Assembly (NCBI RefSeq): GCF_003337315.1
Contig: NZ_QPJV01000010.1
Location: 31,583-95,582 of the forward strand
DNA from: Vagococcus fluvialis
GTDB lineage: Bacteria > Bacillota > Bacilli > Lactobacillales > Vagococcaceae
DNA length: 64,000 bases
Direction: 5' to 3'
Under the pieces are notes generated by a model that saw only the letters and a list, made by a program, of their open reading frames with translations, was not told where the DNA came from and did not search any database. Below are positions 1 through 8,518 of this stretch, in pieces. The first letter of the stretch is position 1. Each line of letters starts with the position of its first letter. The position numbers and the translations under genes were made by a program.

Positions 1-138
1 GTTTTAGTAGCTACTGAGGTTCCTGCGAGTAATGAAATCCAATGTGGATGGGCTAGTAGTCATACTTTAGAGGGTGCACAAAATTTAGCAAAAGAATTTT
101 TAGAAAAAAGAAATGAATGGTCAAACATTTTTGCGTAA
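1..138 (+). CDS. C-terminal end of an unrecognised protein (partial)
   Basis: The window opens inside a gene. Frame 1 reads 45 residues without a stop and ends at TAA 136-138. The fragment contains the stretches [17 protein letters not shown] and EFLEKRNEW and looks like a soluble C-terminus. I do not recognise the family. It is followed by a good intrinsic terminator, which supports a real gene end. Start and function cannot be judged from this window. Confidence 0.6.
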   Translation, partial: VLVATEVPASNEIQCGWASSHTLEGAQNLAKEFLEKRNEWSNIFA

Positions 139-161
139 AATAAATCTTTAAATGTTAATTG

Positions 162-189
162 AGCTGTTGTCTATGACGACAGCTTTTTT
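162..189 (+). terminator. Rho-independent terminator
   Basis: A 10-bp stem (AGCTGTTGTC with GACGACAGCT, one G-U pair) closes a 3-nt loop and is followed by six T residues. It ends the partial gene at the window start. Confidence 0.75.
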
Positions 190-256
190 AGTTTACTAAA
201 AAGGTTTGGGGAAATCTTAGTGATGGTTATATTTGGATAATTCAAAAAAATATGTC

Positions 257-300
257 TTTAGGAATAGTTAGTCAGAAAGAGAAGACTAACTATTCCTAAA
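257..300. terminator. 17-bp perfect inverted repeat between convergent genes
   Basis: TTTAGGAATAGTTAGTC (257-273) is repeated exactly inverted at 284-300 around a 10-nt loop. On the minus strand it follows the stop of the RpiR gene at 309 and is followed by an A/T-rich tail with a T run. It is therefore most likely the terminator of that gene. The plus strand has no T run after it. Confidence 0.7.
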
Positions 301-308
301 GGTTGTGA

Positions 309-1166
309 TTAAATAAATCGATCATTCAAAAAATCCTCTTCTGATTCAATTCTTTTTTTCATATGAGTATCATAGTTAGAAACAAAGATACAAGAAAATA
401 AAGAATTAAGAACATATTCAATACCTATTTGTGAGGAAAATGTTGATAGTTTTATTGTCTGATTTTCACTCACTGATACAGGTAAGATAAGATCAGCTAA
501 TTTACCAATATGGGATTCAGGATAAGCAGTAACAACAATTAATTTAACTTGTCTATTTTTTAAAATTTTAGCAATACGGTAACTATTTTTACTTTCACCA
601 CTGTAAGAAAGAATTAGCACGCAATCATCATCTGAAAAATTATTAGCAAGATGTCTATTTTCACCTGGAAGGTTAGGCATTAGGATGTGAAAACCAATTT
701 TCATCATTTTATTTTGGAAATTTAATGCAGGAACAGTCGTATCTCCATAAGAAAATATACCAATTTTATTAGCATCGATAATAGAACTAACAGCTTGTTC
801 CAAGAGTTCATTTGTATAAAGGAAAGACGTTTGGTTAATAGAATCTGTATAGAGAGCTTTAAGTTTGTTTAGAATATCCGCATTAGTATCGTTATCAGAG
901 AAAGGAAAACTTGGATCTACTTCGATTAATTCTTTGGGTTTCACTTGAAGTTGTGCGGATAATTGAATTTTAAAGTCAGCAAACCCCTTTAATCCAATTT
1001 TTCGACAAAGTCTGACAATACTAGAAGTTGAAGAAAAGGTAGCATTCGCTAATTCTTGAACAGAAGTGGTCAATGCATTTTTGGGATTTTTAAGGATGTA
1101 ATTGGCAATAAAAATTTCTGTGGTATTAAAGTTTTCTTGTTTATTTAAGGCTAAGATAATATCCAA
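309..1166 (-). CDS. MurR/RpiR family transcriptional regulator
   Basis: The 285-residue protein has the RpiR layout: an N-terminal helix-turn-helix domain (about residues 1-77, with SSTSSIVRLCRKIGLKGF as the recognition region) and a C-terminal SIS sugar-phosphate-binding domain (about 120-260, with the SIS serine motif LSYSGES). Such proteins sense phosphosugars. The start is TTG at 1166, chosen because AAGGAG lies about 8 nt upstream. It is transcribed divergently from two Gfo/Idh/MocA oxidoreductases, which are its likely targets, and palindromic GGAAT...TTCC sites lie in the shared intergenic region. The effector sugar cannot be told from sequence. Confidence 0.9.
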   Translation of the reverse strand: MDIILALNKQENFNTTEIFIANYILKNPKNALTTSVQELANATFSSTSSIVRLCRKIGLKGFADFKIQLSAQLQVKPKELIEVDPSFPFSDNDTNADILNKLKALYTDSINQTSFLYTNELLEQAVSSIIDANKIGIFSYGDTTVPALNFQNKMMKIGFHILMPNLPGENRHLANNFSDDDCVLILSYSGESKNSYRIAKILKNRQVKLIVVTAYPESHIGKLADLILPVSVSENQTIKLSTFSSQIGIEYVLNSLFSCIFVSNYDTHMKKRIESEEDFLNDRFI

Positions 1167-1181
1167 TAGTGAGCTCCTTTT

Positions 1182-1234
1182 GGAATAATATTTCCATTTT
1201 TTTGATAAATATCATTTCTTTGGAATGAAATATT
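1182..1234. promoter_or_regulatory. Possible RpiR operator region
   Basis: The intergenic region between the RpiR gene and the divergent oxidoreductase contains GGAATAATATTTCC at 1182-1195 and a related TGGAATGAAATATT near 1221-1234. RpiR-family operators are commonly imperfect palindromes with GGAA/TTCC-like half-sites. Similar GGAATATATTTC sequences occur upstream of the RpiR-associated PTS gene at about 15543. Binding is inferred, not shown. Confidence 0.4.
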
Positions 1235-1311
1235 AAAAGAATGTTATTTTGTTTACTCTTATTAAACCCTTATGATTAAATGGAGTCAACAAAAATGAGG
1301 GAGGAAGATAG

Positions 1312-2339
1312 ATGTTACAAATTGCTTATATTGGAAATGGAAAGAGTACTAATCGTTATCATATACCTTTTGCTAAAAAATATCAGATATTAAAATAAAA
1401 AAAGTTTATTCGAGAAGTGAATCAATTTGGGATAAAATTCCAGATGTTGAGTATACTTGTAATAAAGAAGAAATTTATAGTGATTCTGAGATAGAATTAG
1501 TTGTGATTACAACACCTCCAATATCTCATTATGAATTGGCTAAGGAAGCTTTACTGAATGGGAAAAATGTTCTTGTAGAAAAACCTTTTACTGAAACAGT
1601 AGCCCAAGCAAAAGAATTATTTGAACTAGCCGCATCTAAAAAATTGATGATTCAATGTTTTCAAAATAGACGATTTGATTCAGATTTTTTGACTGTGAAA
1701 AAAATTATTGATAGTGGTATTTTAGGAGATTTGTTAGAAATAGAAATGCACTATGATTACTTTCGTCCAGAGGTACCAGAAGAAAAAAATACGTATTCAA
1801 AGTTAGAGAGCTTTGTTTATACTCATGCTTGTCATACTGTTGATCAAGTACTTTCATATTTTGGAGAACCAACAAATATTCATTATGATGTGAAACAAAT
1901 TTTAGGAACTGGTAGGATGAGTGATTATTTTGATATAGATATGTGTTACGATCATCAAGTGAAAGTTTCTATAAAATCAAGCTACTTTAGGCTTAAAGAG
2001 AGGCCAAGTTTTGTTGTTTATGGGACTAAAGGCTGTTTTGTAAAAGCAACGAAAGATAGACAAGAAGAGCATCTGAAACACTTTTACATGCCTACTAATG
2101 CGGATTTTGGAATTGACCTACCAGAACACTACGGCGTATTATCTTATATTGATGAAGAAGGTACATATCATGAAGAAAAAGTAGTTTCTGAAGTTGGTGA
2201 TTATAGTATGTTTTATCAACATTTATATGATACTTTAAAAAATAATAAACCGCATCTAGTAACAGAGGAAGAGACAATTAAACAAATAGAAATTTTAAAT
2301 ACCGCAACTTCACGACTTTCATCAGAAATTAAGGTATAA
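1312..2339 (+). pseudogene. Gfo/Idh/MocA oxidoreductase, YhhX-like, frameshifted
   Basis: From ATG 1312 (strong site GAGGGAGG just upstream) frame 1 reads the N-terminus of the NAD(P)-binding fold, with GNGKSTNRYHIPF as in E. coli YhhX, and stops at 1396. The rest continues in the -1 frame through KKVYSRSE, VVITTPP, the family motif EKPF and the NRRFDSDF region to the stop at 2339. Adding one A to the six-A run at 1375-1380 restores one frame of about 342 codons. An initiation at GTG 1503 would lack the nucleotide-binding site and has no ribosome-binding site. Either the gene is inactive, or the base was lost in sequencing, or slippage rescues it. It is the first gene of a pair with the oxidoreductase at 2373. 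Confidence 0.8.
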
Positions 2340-2372
2340 TTTACATAATATAAAATATGAGGGGGAGTAAAC

Positions 2373-3350
2373 ATGAAATTAGGTATTTTAGGTGCAGGTA
2401 TGATTGTCGGTCACTTTTTAGAAATGGCTAAAGATTTACCTGAAATAGAAGTAACATCGATTTTAGGAACTAAGAGAAGTTATGATAAATTAATGAAAAT
2501 TCAAGCAGATAATAATATTGACCAAGCTTTTACAGACTTTGATGAATTTTTAGAAAAAAGTGATATGGATACTGTTTATGTCGCATTACCAAATCATCTT
2601 CATTATGAATATGCGAAAAAATCTTTAGAAGCAGGGAAACATGTTATTTGTGAGAAACCATTTACATTAACCTTAGCTGAATTTATGGAACTTAAGGAAA
2701 TGGCATTAGCTAAAGATTTAGTCTTAGTTGAAGCTATTACTAATCAATATTTAGGTAACTATCAAACGATTAAAGAGATTATGCCTGAATTAGGTGAGTT
2801 AAAAATTATGGAGTGTAACTACTCTCAATACTCATCAAGATATGATGCCTTTAAAGAAGGAACCATTTTACCAGCCTTTAATCCTAAAATGGGTGGTGGG
2901 GCCTTAATGGATATTAATATTTATAATATTCACTTTGCTGTTGGACTTTTAGGAAAACCAAGTTCAGTTCATTATTTACCAAATGTTGAAAGAAATATTG
3001 ATACTTCTGGTGTTTTAATTTTAGATTATCCAAATGTAAAAGTAGTATGTATCGGAGCAAAAGATTCAACCTCAGAAATTAGAACAACTATCCAAGGAAA
3101 TAAGGGTTCGATTTTAATTAATGGCTCATCTAGCTTAATTGTAGAAGTTGAAAAACAATTAAATGGTGAAGAAGCGGTAGTTTATCAAAATAATGCTCAT
3201 CCTCATCGTATGTACGAAGAATTTGCTGAATTTTACCGCATGATAACTGAGCATGATATGAAAGAAGTTGAAAAACAATTAGATCACAGTCAATTAGTGA
3301 TGGAAGTAGTCGATAAAGCCCTAGCTAGTGGAAACATTGAATTAGGATAA
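2373..3350 (+). CDS. Gfo/Idh/MocA family oxidoreductase
   Basis: This intact 325-residue protein starts with a Rossmann fold (GILGAGMIVGHFLEM, residues 3-17) and carries the family signature GKHVICEKPF near residues 88-97. The C-terminal half is the Gfo/Idh/MocA alpha/beta domain. Members oxidise or reduce sugars, inositols or related polyols with NAD(P). It follows the broken YhhX-like gene by 33 nt, with its own GGGGGAG site, so the two form an operon opposite the RpiR regulator. The substrate is unknown. Confidence 0.88.
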   Translation: MKLGILGAGMIVGHFLEMAKDLPEIEVTSILGTKRSYDKLMKIQADNNIDQAFTDFDEFLEKSDMDTVYVALPNHLHYEYAKKSLEAGKHVICEKPFTLTLAEFMELKEMALAKDLVLVEAITNQYLGNYQTIKEIMPELGELKIMECNYSQYSSRYDAFKEGTILPAFNPKMGGGALMDINIYNIHFAVGLLGKPSSVHYLPNVERNIDTSGVLILDYPNVKVVCIGAKDSTSEIRTTIQGNKGSILINGSSSLIVEVEKQLNGEEAVVYQNNAHPHRMYEEFAEFYRMITEHDMKEVEKQLDHSQLVMEVVDKALASGNIELG

Positions 3351-3356
3351 CTATTA

Positions 3357-3400
3357 AAACTTCAAGAGATATGTCTAAAACTTATCTTTTGAGGTTTTTT
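3357..3400 (+). terminator. Rho-independent terminator
   Basis: A 14-bp stem with two G-U pairs (left arm 3357-3370, right arm 3384-3397) is followed by a T run. It closes the oxidoreductase operon. Confidence 0.8.
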
Positions 3401-3507
3401 ATTTTGGTCTAAATAGGGTAGAATAGATAAGTGATTAGAGAACTTTATCAACTATCTGAGAGATATGAAAAAATTAGATGATAACAGTTGAAAGGAGACG
3501 GTATCTT

Positions 3508-4413
3508 ATGTTAGTTAAACATCATATTAATGCTAGCTTAAACTGGATTGAAACTAGAAAATTAAATGAGAGAGAAAAAAATACCTTACTTGATGAATAT
3601 AAAATATCAGATGAAGTACTAGAATATGTTTTGGATACTTATGAACAGAGTAACTATATTCATGAACCAGAAGATGAACAGGAATTAGTTATTTTACATA
3701 TGCCTGCCAAATCTCAAGAAAATAATCGTTATACAACTAAACCAATCGCTTTCTTAATTAAAGACAATAATTTATTTACATTTAATGAAAGTAATCTTTC
3801 TTTGATGAACCATGATATGAATAAGGAAACTGGTCAAGAAAGAATTGATACACCTGTTTCATTTATGCTAGAAAAAATTTACTTTTTAATGAGTAGTTAT
3901 TTTCCAGTGTTAAGAGAGGTTACAAGACAACGTCATGTACTAGACGATATGTTAACAAAGAAACTAACGAATAAAGAGCTAGTTAAGTTAGCCTATTTAC
4001 AACAGTCTTTAACTTTTATTTTAAATGCTGCTGAAAGTAATGTTGAGGCATTAACTATTTTAGAAAAATCTAAATTTGGTAAAGAGTTATCAGATGTGGA
4101 AAAAGAAAGATTAGAGGACGCTTTAATTGAAGCGGAACAAATTGTTCATATGGCAGAATTAGAAGCTAAAATTGTTGATAAAATCGCTAAAATATTTGAC
4201 AGTATTATGAATAACAACCTAAATGATACGATGAAATTTTTAACAGTTTGGTCATTAGCTATTGCAATTCCAACTTTAATTACCGGTTTTTTTGGGATGA
4301 ATATTAATTTACCAAAGGTTGATAAAGTATATGGATGGATTCAATTAACTATTTTATCAGTTGTACTTGTGGCGTGGTTAATTTTAGGTTTAAAACGTAA
4401 TAAAAAAGTTTAG
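3508..4413 (+). CDS. CorA-like divalent cation transporter
   Basis: The 301-residue protein has the CorA architecture: a long soluble, mostly alpha-helical cytoplasmic part and two C-terminal membrane helices (about residues 244-264 and 276-297). The GMN selectivity motif (FFGMN, near residue 262) sits at the end of the first helix. CorA-family pentamers move Mg2+ and sometimes other divalent metals. An in-frame ATG at 3478 exists, but AAAGGAG at 3491-3497 places translation at ATG 3508. The neighbouring metal-riboswitch ATPase gene makes a metal-homeostasis context plausible. Whether it carries Mg2+, Co2+ or another metal cannot be read from sequence. Confidence 0.88.
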   Translation: MLVKHHINASLNWIETRKLNEREKNTLLDEYKISDEVLEYVLDTYEQSNYIHEPEDEQELVILHMPAKSQENNRYTTKPIAFLIKDNNLFTFNESNLSLMNHDMNKETGQERIDTPVSFMLEKIYFLMSSYFPVLREVTRQRHVLDDMLTKKLTNKELVKLAYLQQSLTFILNAAESNVEALTILEKSKFGKELSDVEKERLEDALIEAEQIVHMAELEAKIVDKIAKIFDSIMNNNLNDTMKFLTVWSLAIAIPTLITGFFGMNINLPKVDKVYGWIQLTILSVVLVAWLILGLKRNKKV

Positions 4414-4480
4414 CTAATTTTTTATTTCATATTGATTGCTAATTGAACATTTATTTGTTAGTATAAATATATAATTTTTA

Positions 4481-4585
4481 ACTCTTAGGGGAGTAACCAG
4501 TAGCAAATATATGCTGCGCTAATGTCAACAGTAAGTTAACGACTTGTCGTTTTCTGGTATTAGATGAAATGGTGAGACTTAAGAC
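4481..4585 (+). promoter_or_regulatory. yybP-ykoY (Mn2+) riboswitch
   Basis: The leader begins CTCTTAGGGGAGTAA and ends GGTGAGACTTAAGA. These are the conserved 5' GGGGAGTA and 3' GAGAC ends of the yybP-ykoY motif, and CTTA/TAAG pairs close the basal helix. The 3' strand of the basal helix (from 4574) is also the left arm of the terminator at 4574-4617. Metal binding should therefore hold the aptamer, block the terminator and switch the gene on. This class senses Mn2+ and is known upstream of P-type ATPases such as Lactococcus YoaB, which fits the gene at 4663. Confidence 0.85.
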
Positions 4586-4617
4586 AAGTTTTTTTGCTTG
4601 TCTTAGGTCTCTTTTTT
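4574..4617 (+). terminator. Riboswitch-controlled terminator
   Basis: GAGACTTAAGACAAG (4574-4588) pairs with 4597-4611 over 15 bp with one G-U pair and is followed by six T residues. The left arm overlaps the last strand of the riboswitch basal helix, so the two structures are mutually exclusive. Confidence 0.88.
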
Positions 4618-4662
4618 GTTATTAGTAACTCACCTAAAGAGAAAAGAAGGGGAAGAATCATA

Positions 4663-7302
4663 TTGGAAAAGGAAACGTATCAAACTAGCCTTGATGAAAT
4701 CATGGAAAAAGTCGGCAGTCAGTCAACTGGTTTAACAGGACAAGAGGCAGGTAGTCGTTTAGAAAAAAATGGATACAATCAACTAAAGGAAGCACCAAAA
4801 AAATCTACAATGGCACTCTTTTTAGAAACATTTAAAGATGCTATGGTAATTGTCTTATTAGTTGTAGCAGTTGTTCAAATGTTAATGGGAGCTTACGTTG
4901 AATCTCTTGTTATCTTCATTGTATTAATGATGAACTCTGTTGTCAGTGTGATTCAAACTAAAAAAGCAGAAGGTTCTCTTGATGCTTTAAAAAGTCTATC
5001 AGCTCCTGATGCTAATGTCATTCGTGACGGTAAAGAAACTGTTATTTTAGCAAAAGAATTAGTTGTTGGAGATGTTGTTATTTTAGAAGCTGGGGATTAT
5101 GTACCGGCTGATGGTCGCTTACTAGAAGCAGGTTCTTTAAAAATTGATGAAGGAATGCTGACAGGTGAGTCAGTGCCAGTTGAAAAAAACTTAGAAGTTA
5201 TATCTGGTTCAGTTCCAATTGGTGACAGAACAAATATGGTTTTCAGTGGAACAATCGTTACTTATGGTCGTGGTCTTTTCATAGTAACAGCAACAGGAAA
5301 TGACACAGAAATTGGTCAAGTAGCTGGTCTTTTAGAAAGTACTAGCGAACAAAAAACACCACTACAACGTGGTTTAGATTTATTCAGTAAAAAATTAAGT
5401 CTTTGGATTTTAGTTTTATCAATTGTTATTTTAGCAGTTCAAGTAGCTCGTATCTTTATTAGTGGTGGCTCTACTGACTTAACAACAGATATTTTAAATG
5501 CTTTTATGTTTGCCGTAGCCGTAGCTGTAGCTGCTATTCCAGAAGCTTTGCAATCTATCGTTACAATTGTTTTATCTCTTGGAACTAAAAGAATGGCTAA
5601 TCAACACGCGATTATCCGTCATTTACCAGCTGTAGAAACTCTAGGTTCAACAAGTGTTGTATGTACTGACAAAACTGGTACTTTAACACAAAATAAAATG
5701 ACTGTTGTGGATCATTATTTACCAAGTAGTGGTGCTGAAACAATTTCAGAAGACCCATCAACTTGGACCAAAGAAATTAAGCGTATTATGGAAATTAGTT
5801 TGTTAGCTAATGATGCAGCTATTACTGAAGATGGTGAAAAAATCGGTGATCCAACTGAGATTGCTTTTCTTGATTACAGTGAAAAACTAAATTCTCCGTA
5901 TCGTGAAACAAGACAAAAATATCCACGTCTACAAGAATTGCCATTCGATTCAGATCGTAAATTAATGTCAACGCTACATGAAATTGATGGCGAATTTTTA
6001 ATGATGACAAAAGGTGGACCAGATGTTTTATTAGGTCGTAGTTCAAAAGTATTGATTGATGGTGAAGTAGTACCATTAACTAAAGAGTTATTAGCAACAA
6101 TTCAAGAAAAAAATGAGGGCTTCTCAAAACGAGCTCTACGTGTATTAGCTTTTGCATATAAACCTGTATCAGAAAATCGTGTGTTATCATTAGAAGATGA
6201 AAATGAACTGATTTTCGTTGGTTTAATGGCGATGATTGATCCGCCAAGAGAGCAAGTAAAAGATGCTGTTCGTGATGCTAAAAGTGCTGGTATTAAAACA
6301 GTTATGATTACAGGGGATCACAAAACGACAGCTGTTGCCATTGCTCGTGAAATTGGTATTTCTGAGGATGGACATATGGCTTTAACAGGAACAGAATTAG
6401 ATGCTCTAACAGAAGAAGAACTAAAACGAGATTTAGAAAAAATTACAGTTTATGCTCGTGTCTCACCAGAAAATAAAATCCGTATTGTCCGCGCATGGCA
6501 AGATAAAGGTAATATTGCTGCTATGACAGGTGATGGTGTAAATGATGCACCAGCTCTTAAACAAGCAGATATTGGGATTGCAATGGGAACAGGTACTGAC
6601 GTTGCTAAAGATGCTTCAGCTATGATTTTAACTGATGATAACTTTGCTTCAATCATTAGTGCTGTAAAAGTTGGACGAAATGTCTTTGATAACATTAAAA
6701 AAGCGATTGCTTATCTATTCTCAGGTAACTTAGGAGCAATCATTGCCATCTTATTTGCTCTTGTAGTTGGTTGGGCAAATCCATTTACAGCGTTACAGTT
6801 ACTATTTATTAACTTAGTAAATGATTCTCTACCTGCAATTGCTTTAGGAATGGAAAAGGAAGAACCAACAATTATGAACCGCAAACCAAGAGATCCAAAT
6901 GAAGGAATCTTCTCAGGGGATACATTAACTTCAGTGATTTACCGTGGTTCTTTAATTGGTATTGCTGTTATTATCGCTCAGTACATTGGTATGCAAACTT
7001 CACCAGAAATGGGTGTTGCAATGGCATTCTCAACATTAATCTGGAGTCGTACATTACAAACATTCCCAGCAAGATCAAATAGCCAATCAGCAATTAAAGC
7101 TGGATTCTTCTCAAATAGAATGGTCATTTTAGCTGTTAGTTTATGTGCAGTTCTTTATACAGTCACATTAATTCCAGGTTTACGTTCAGTATTCTCTATT
7201 CCAGCTACTTTTGGTTTAACGCAAATTGGTATTTCGGTTGGGTTAGCTTTAGCTGCTATTGTTTTAATGGAAGTGACTAAATTAATATTGAAGAAAAAAT
7301 AA
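4663..7302 (+). CDS. P-type cation-transporting ATPase (Mn2+/Ca2+ exporter type)
   Basis: This 879-residue P2A-type pump couples ATP hydrolysis to cation export across the membrane. Visible motifs are the actuator TGES (near 167), the phosphorylation site CTDKTGT with Asp336, TGD in the nucleotide-binding region, and TGDGVNDAPAL (near 622). The M4 motif is PEALQS rather than the PEGLP of Ca2+ pumps, and M6 reads NLVNDSLPAIALG. The start is TTG 4663, supported by GAAGGGGAAG just upstream; a longer reading from 4594 would begin inside the terminator. Control by a yybP-ykoY riboswitch makes Mn2+ the likeliest substrate, with Ca2+ as the alternative. Confidence 0.9.
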   Translation: MEKETYQTSLDEIMEKVGSQSTGLTGQEAGSRLEKNGYNQLKEAPKKSTMALFLETFKDAMVIVLLVVAVVQMLMGAYVESLVIFIVLMMNSVVSVIQTKKAEGSLDALKSLSAPDANVIRDGKETVILAKELVVGDVVILEAGDYVPADGRLLEAGSLKIDEGMLTGESVPVEKNLEVISGSVPIGDRTNMVFSGTIVTYGRGLFIVTATGNDTEIGQVAGLLESTSEQKTPLQRGLDLFSKKLSLWILVLSIVILAVQVARIFISGGSTDLTTDILNAFMFAVAVAVAAIPEALQSIVTIVLSLGTKRMANQHAIIRHLPAVETLGSTSVVCTDKTGTLTQNKMTVVDHYLPSSGAETISEDPSTWTKEIKRIMEISLLANDAAITEDGEKIGDPTEIAFLDYSEKLNSPYRETRQKYPRLQELPFDSDRKLMSTLHEIDGEFLMMTKGGPDVLLGRSSKVLIDGEVVPLTKELLATIQEKNEGFSKRALRVLAFAYKPVSENRVLSLEDENELIFVGLMAMIDPPREQVKDAVRDAKSAGIKTVMITGDHKTTAVAIAREIGISEDGHMALTGTELDALTEEELKRDLEKITVYARVSPENKIRIVRAWQDKGNIAAMTGDGVNDAPALKQADIGIAMGTGTDVAKDASAMILTDDNFASIISAVKVGRNVFDNIKKAIAYLFSGNLGAIIAILFALVVGWANPFTALQLLFINLVNDSLPAIALGMEKEEPTIMNRKPRDPNEGIFSGDTLTSVIYRGSLIGIAVIIAQYIGMQTSPEMGVAMAFSTLIWSRTLQTFPARSNSQSAIKAGFFSNRMVILAVSLCAVLYTVTLIPGLRSVFSIPATFGLTQIGISVGLALAAIVLMEVTKLILKKK

Positions 7303-7324
7303 AGTGGATATTCGCAACCATTTG

Positions 7325-7361
7325 AAAAAACAAAGTATTGATTTCAATGCTTTGTTTTTTT
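7325..7361 (+). terminator. Rho-independent terminator
   Basis: AAAACAAAGTATTGA pairs with TCAATGCTTTGTTTT (one G-U pair) and ends in a T run. It terminates the P-type ATPase transcript. Confidence 0.85.
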
Positions 7362-7372
7362 ATATCAAAAGA

Positions 7373-7401
7373 TTGGAATCGTTTCAAAAAAATGGTACTA
7401 T
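7373..7401 (+). promoter_or_regulatory. Promoter with LacI-type operator
   Basis: TTGGAA (-35, 7373-7378) and TACTAT (-10, 7396-7401) are 17 bp apart. The -35 box is part of the palindrome-like TTGGAATCGTTTCAA (7373-7387). This resembles the operators ahead of the binding-protein gene at 8443 and 8487, so the LacI regulator probably represses its own gene. A CcpA cre site of similar shape is the alternative reading. Confidence 0.6.
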
Positions 7402-7428
7402 AAAAGAAAAATGATAAAGAGGGATAAA

Positions 7429-8409
7429 ATGAAAGCAACGATGAAAGACGTGGCTTCCTTGGCTGGAGTGGGTGTTGGAAGCGTCTCACGAGTAATAAAT
7501 GGCGTGAATGTAAAGGAAACAACAAAAGAAAAAGTTTTAGCTGCGATAAAAGAGCTTGACTATACACCTGATGAGTACGCAAGGGGATTAAAAACAAATA
7601 GAACAAATACTGTCGCTTTAATCATTCCAACAATTTGGCACCCGTTTTTTTCTGAATTTGCCTATTATTTGGAAGAAACTCTTAGTCAAAGAAATTATAA
7701 ATTATTAATTTGTAATGCAGATGGTAGTCCTGAAAAAGAAAAAGAGTACATTGAGATGGTGAAGCAAAGTAAAGTAGATGGCATTATTGGTGTTACTTAC
7801 TCTGATATTGATAAATTTGTCTCCTCAAAGATTCCTTTTGTAAGTATTGATCGACATTTCTCAGAACCAATTTCTTATGTAACTGCAGATAATTTTTTAG
7901 GCGGCCAAATAGCTGCTCAAGAATTGATTAAACGTGATTGTAAAGAGTTAGCTTATATTGGTGGTATATCACCATATCCTAATGAAACGAATAATCGAAA
8001 GGAAGGATTTTTTAGTGAATGTCGTAATTTAAATATGAATGTCACTAGCTTGGTTATGCCAGAACCTATTGATGATCTACCGTCGCAATTGGACAAGTTT
8101 ATTAGTGAAAATCCTAATATTGATGGTATTTTTACAATCAATGATTTTATGGGATTAGATGTAATAAAATCAATGGAACGACAAGGAAAAAAAGCACCTG
8201 AAGATTATCAGATTATTGGTTTTGATGGTATTAGAATCTCTGAAAATAAAGAGTATTTACTATCAACAATTGTTCAACCTATTGAAGAAATGGCGAGAGT
8301 ATCTGTTGAAACTTTATTAAATATTGTTTTATTCCAAGAAAAATCAGAGCGTAAAGTGTTACCGGTTTATTTTAAAGAAAGTGCTACAACTAAAACTCTT
8401 GACAATTAA
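7429..8409 (+). CDS. msmR: LacI family transcriptional regulator of the fructo-oligosaccharide locus
   Basis: The 326-residue protein has an N-terminal LacI helix-turn-helix (MKDVASLAGVGVGSVSRVI) with the hinge region, then a periplasmic-binding-like effector domain. ATG 7429 is chosen because AGAGGG lies just upstream; an in-frame ATG at 7411 adds six residues but has no such site. It precedes a binding protein, two permeases, a GH32 fructosidase and a fructokinase, the arrangement of the Lactobacillus acidophilus msm fructo-oligosaccharide locus. It likely binds the TTGGAAACGTTTC-type palindromes and is released by a fructose-containing sugar. The symbol is by analogy with that locus. Confidence 0.85.
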   Translation: MKATMKDVASLAGVGVGSVSRVINGVNVKETTKEKVLAAIKELDYTPDEYARGLKTNRTNTVALIIPTIWHPFFSEFAYYLEETLSQRNYKLLICNADGSPEKEKEYIEMVKQSKVDGIIGVTYSDIDKFVSSKIPFVSIDRHFSEPISYVTADNFLGGQIAAQELIKRDCKELAYIGGISPYPNETNNRKEGFFSECRNLNMNVTSLVMPEPIDDLPSQLDKFISENPNIDGIFTINDFMGLDVIKSMERQGKKAPEDYQIIGFDGIRISENKEYLLSTIVQPIEEMARVSVETLLNIVLFQEKSERKVLPVYFKESATTKTLDN

Positions 8410-8438
8410 AAATAAGCATGTTAATCTTAATTTGTAAA

Positions 8439-8502
8439 AACGGGAAACGTTTCCAAAGTGTGAGGCGTTTCTTTTATTAAAACAATTTGGAAACGTTTCA
8501 AA
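8439..8502 (+). promoter_or_regulatory. Two operator palindromes before the binding-protein gene
   Basis: GGAAACGTTTCC at 8443-8454 and TTTGGAAACGTTTCAAA at 8486-8502 are near-perfect palindromes of the LacI/CcpA type about 44 bp apart. The second lies directly before the ribosome-binding site of the gene at 8519. Part of the first can also form a weak terminator stem (GAAACG with CGTTTC near 8465-8470, then TTTT) behind the LacI gene. Two sites suggest looping repression by the LacI regulator, with or without CcpA. Confidence 0.65.
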
Positions 8503-8518
8503 TATGAGGGAGGAAAAC

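Noticed and set aside
1375..1396. Programmed -1 frameshift at the oxidoreductase poly-A run
   Set aside because: The run lacks a true slippery heptamer in frame (the P-site codon would re-pair poorly), so deletion or sequencing error is the simpler explanation.
2095..2277. Minus-strand reading frame inside the broken oxidoreductase
   Set aside because: It lies entirely within a conserved protein in another frame, has no ribosome-binding site and looks like no family.
4594..4662. Upstream extension of the P-type ATPase to 4594
   Set aside because: It would start inside the riboswitch terminator; TTG 4663 has a proper ribosome-binding site.
5822..6695. Minus-strand frames within the P-type ATPase gene
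   Set aside because: They are antisense shadows of conserved ATPase motifs and have low-complexity translations.
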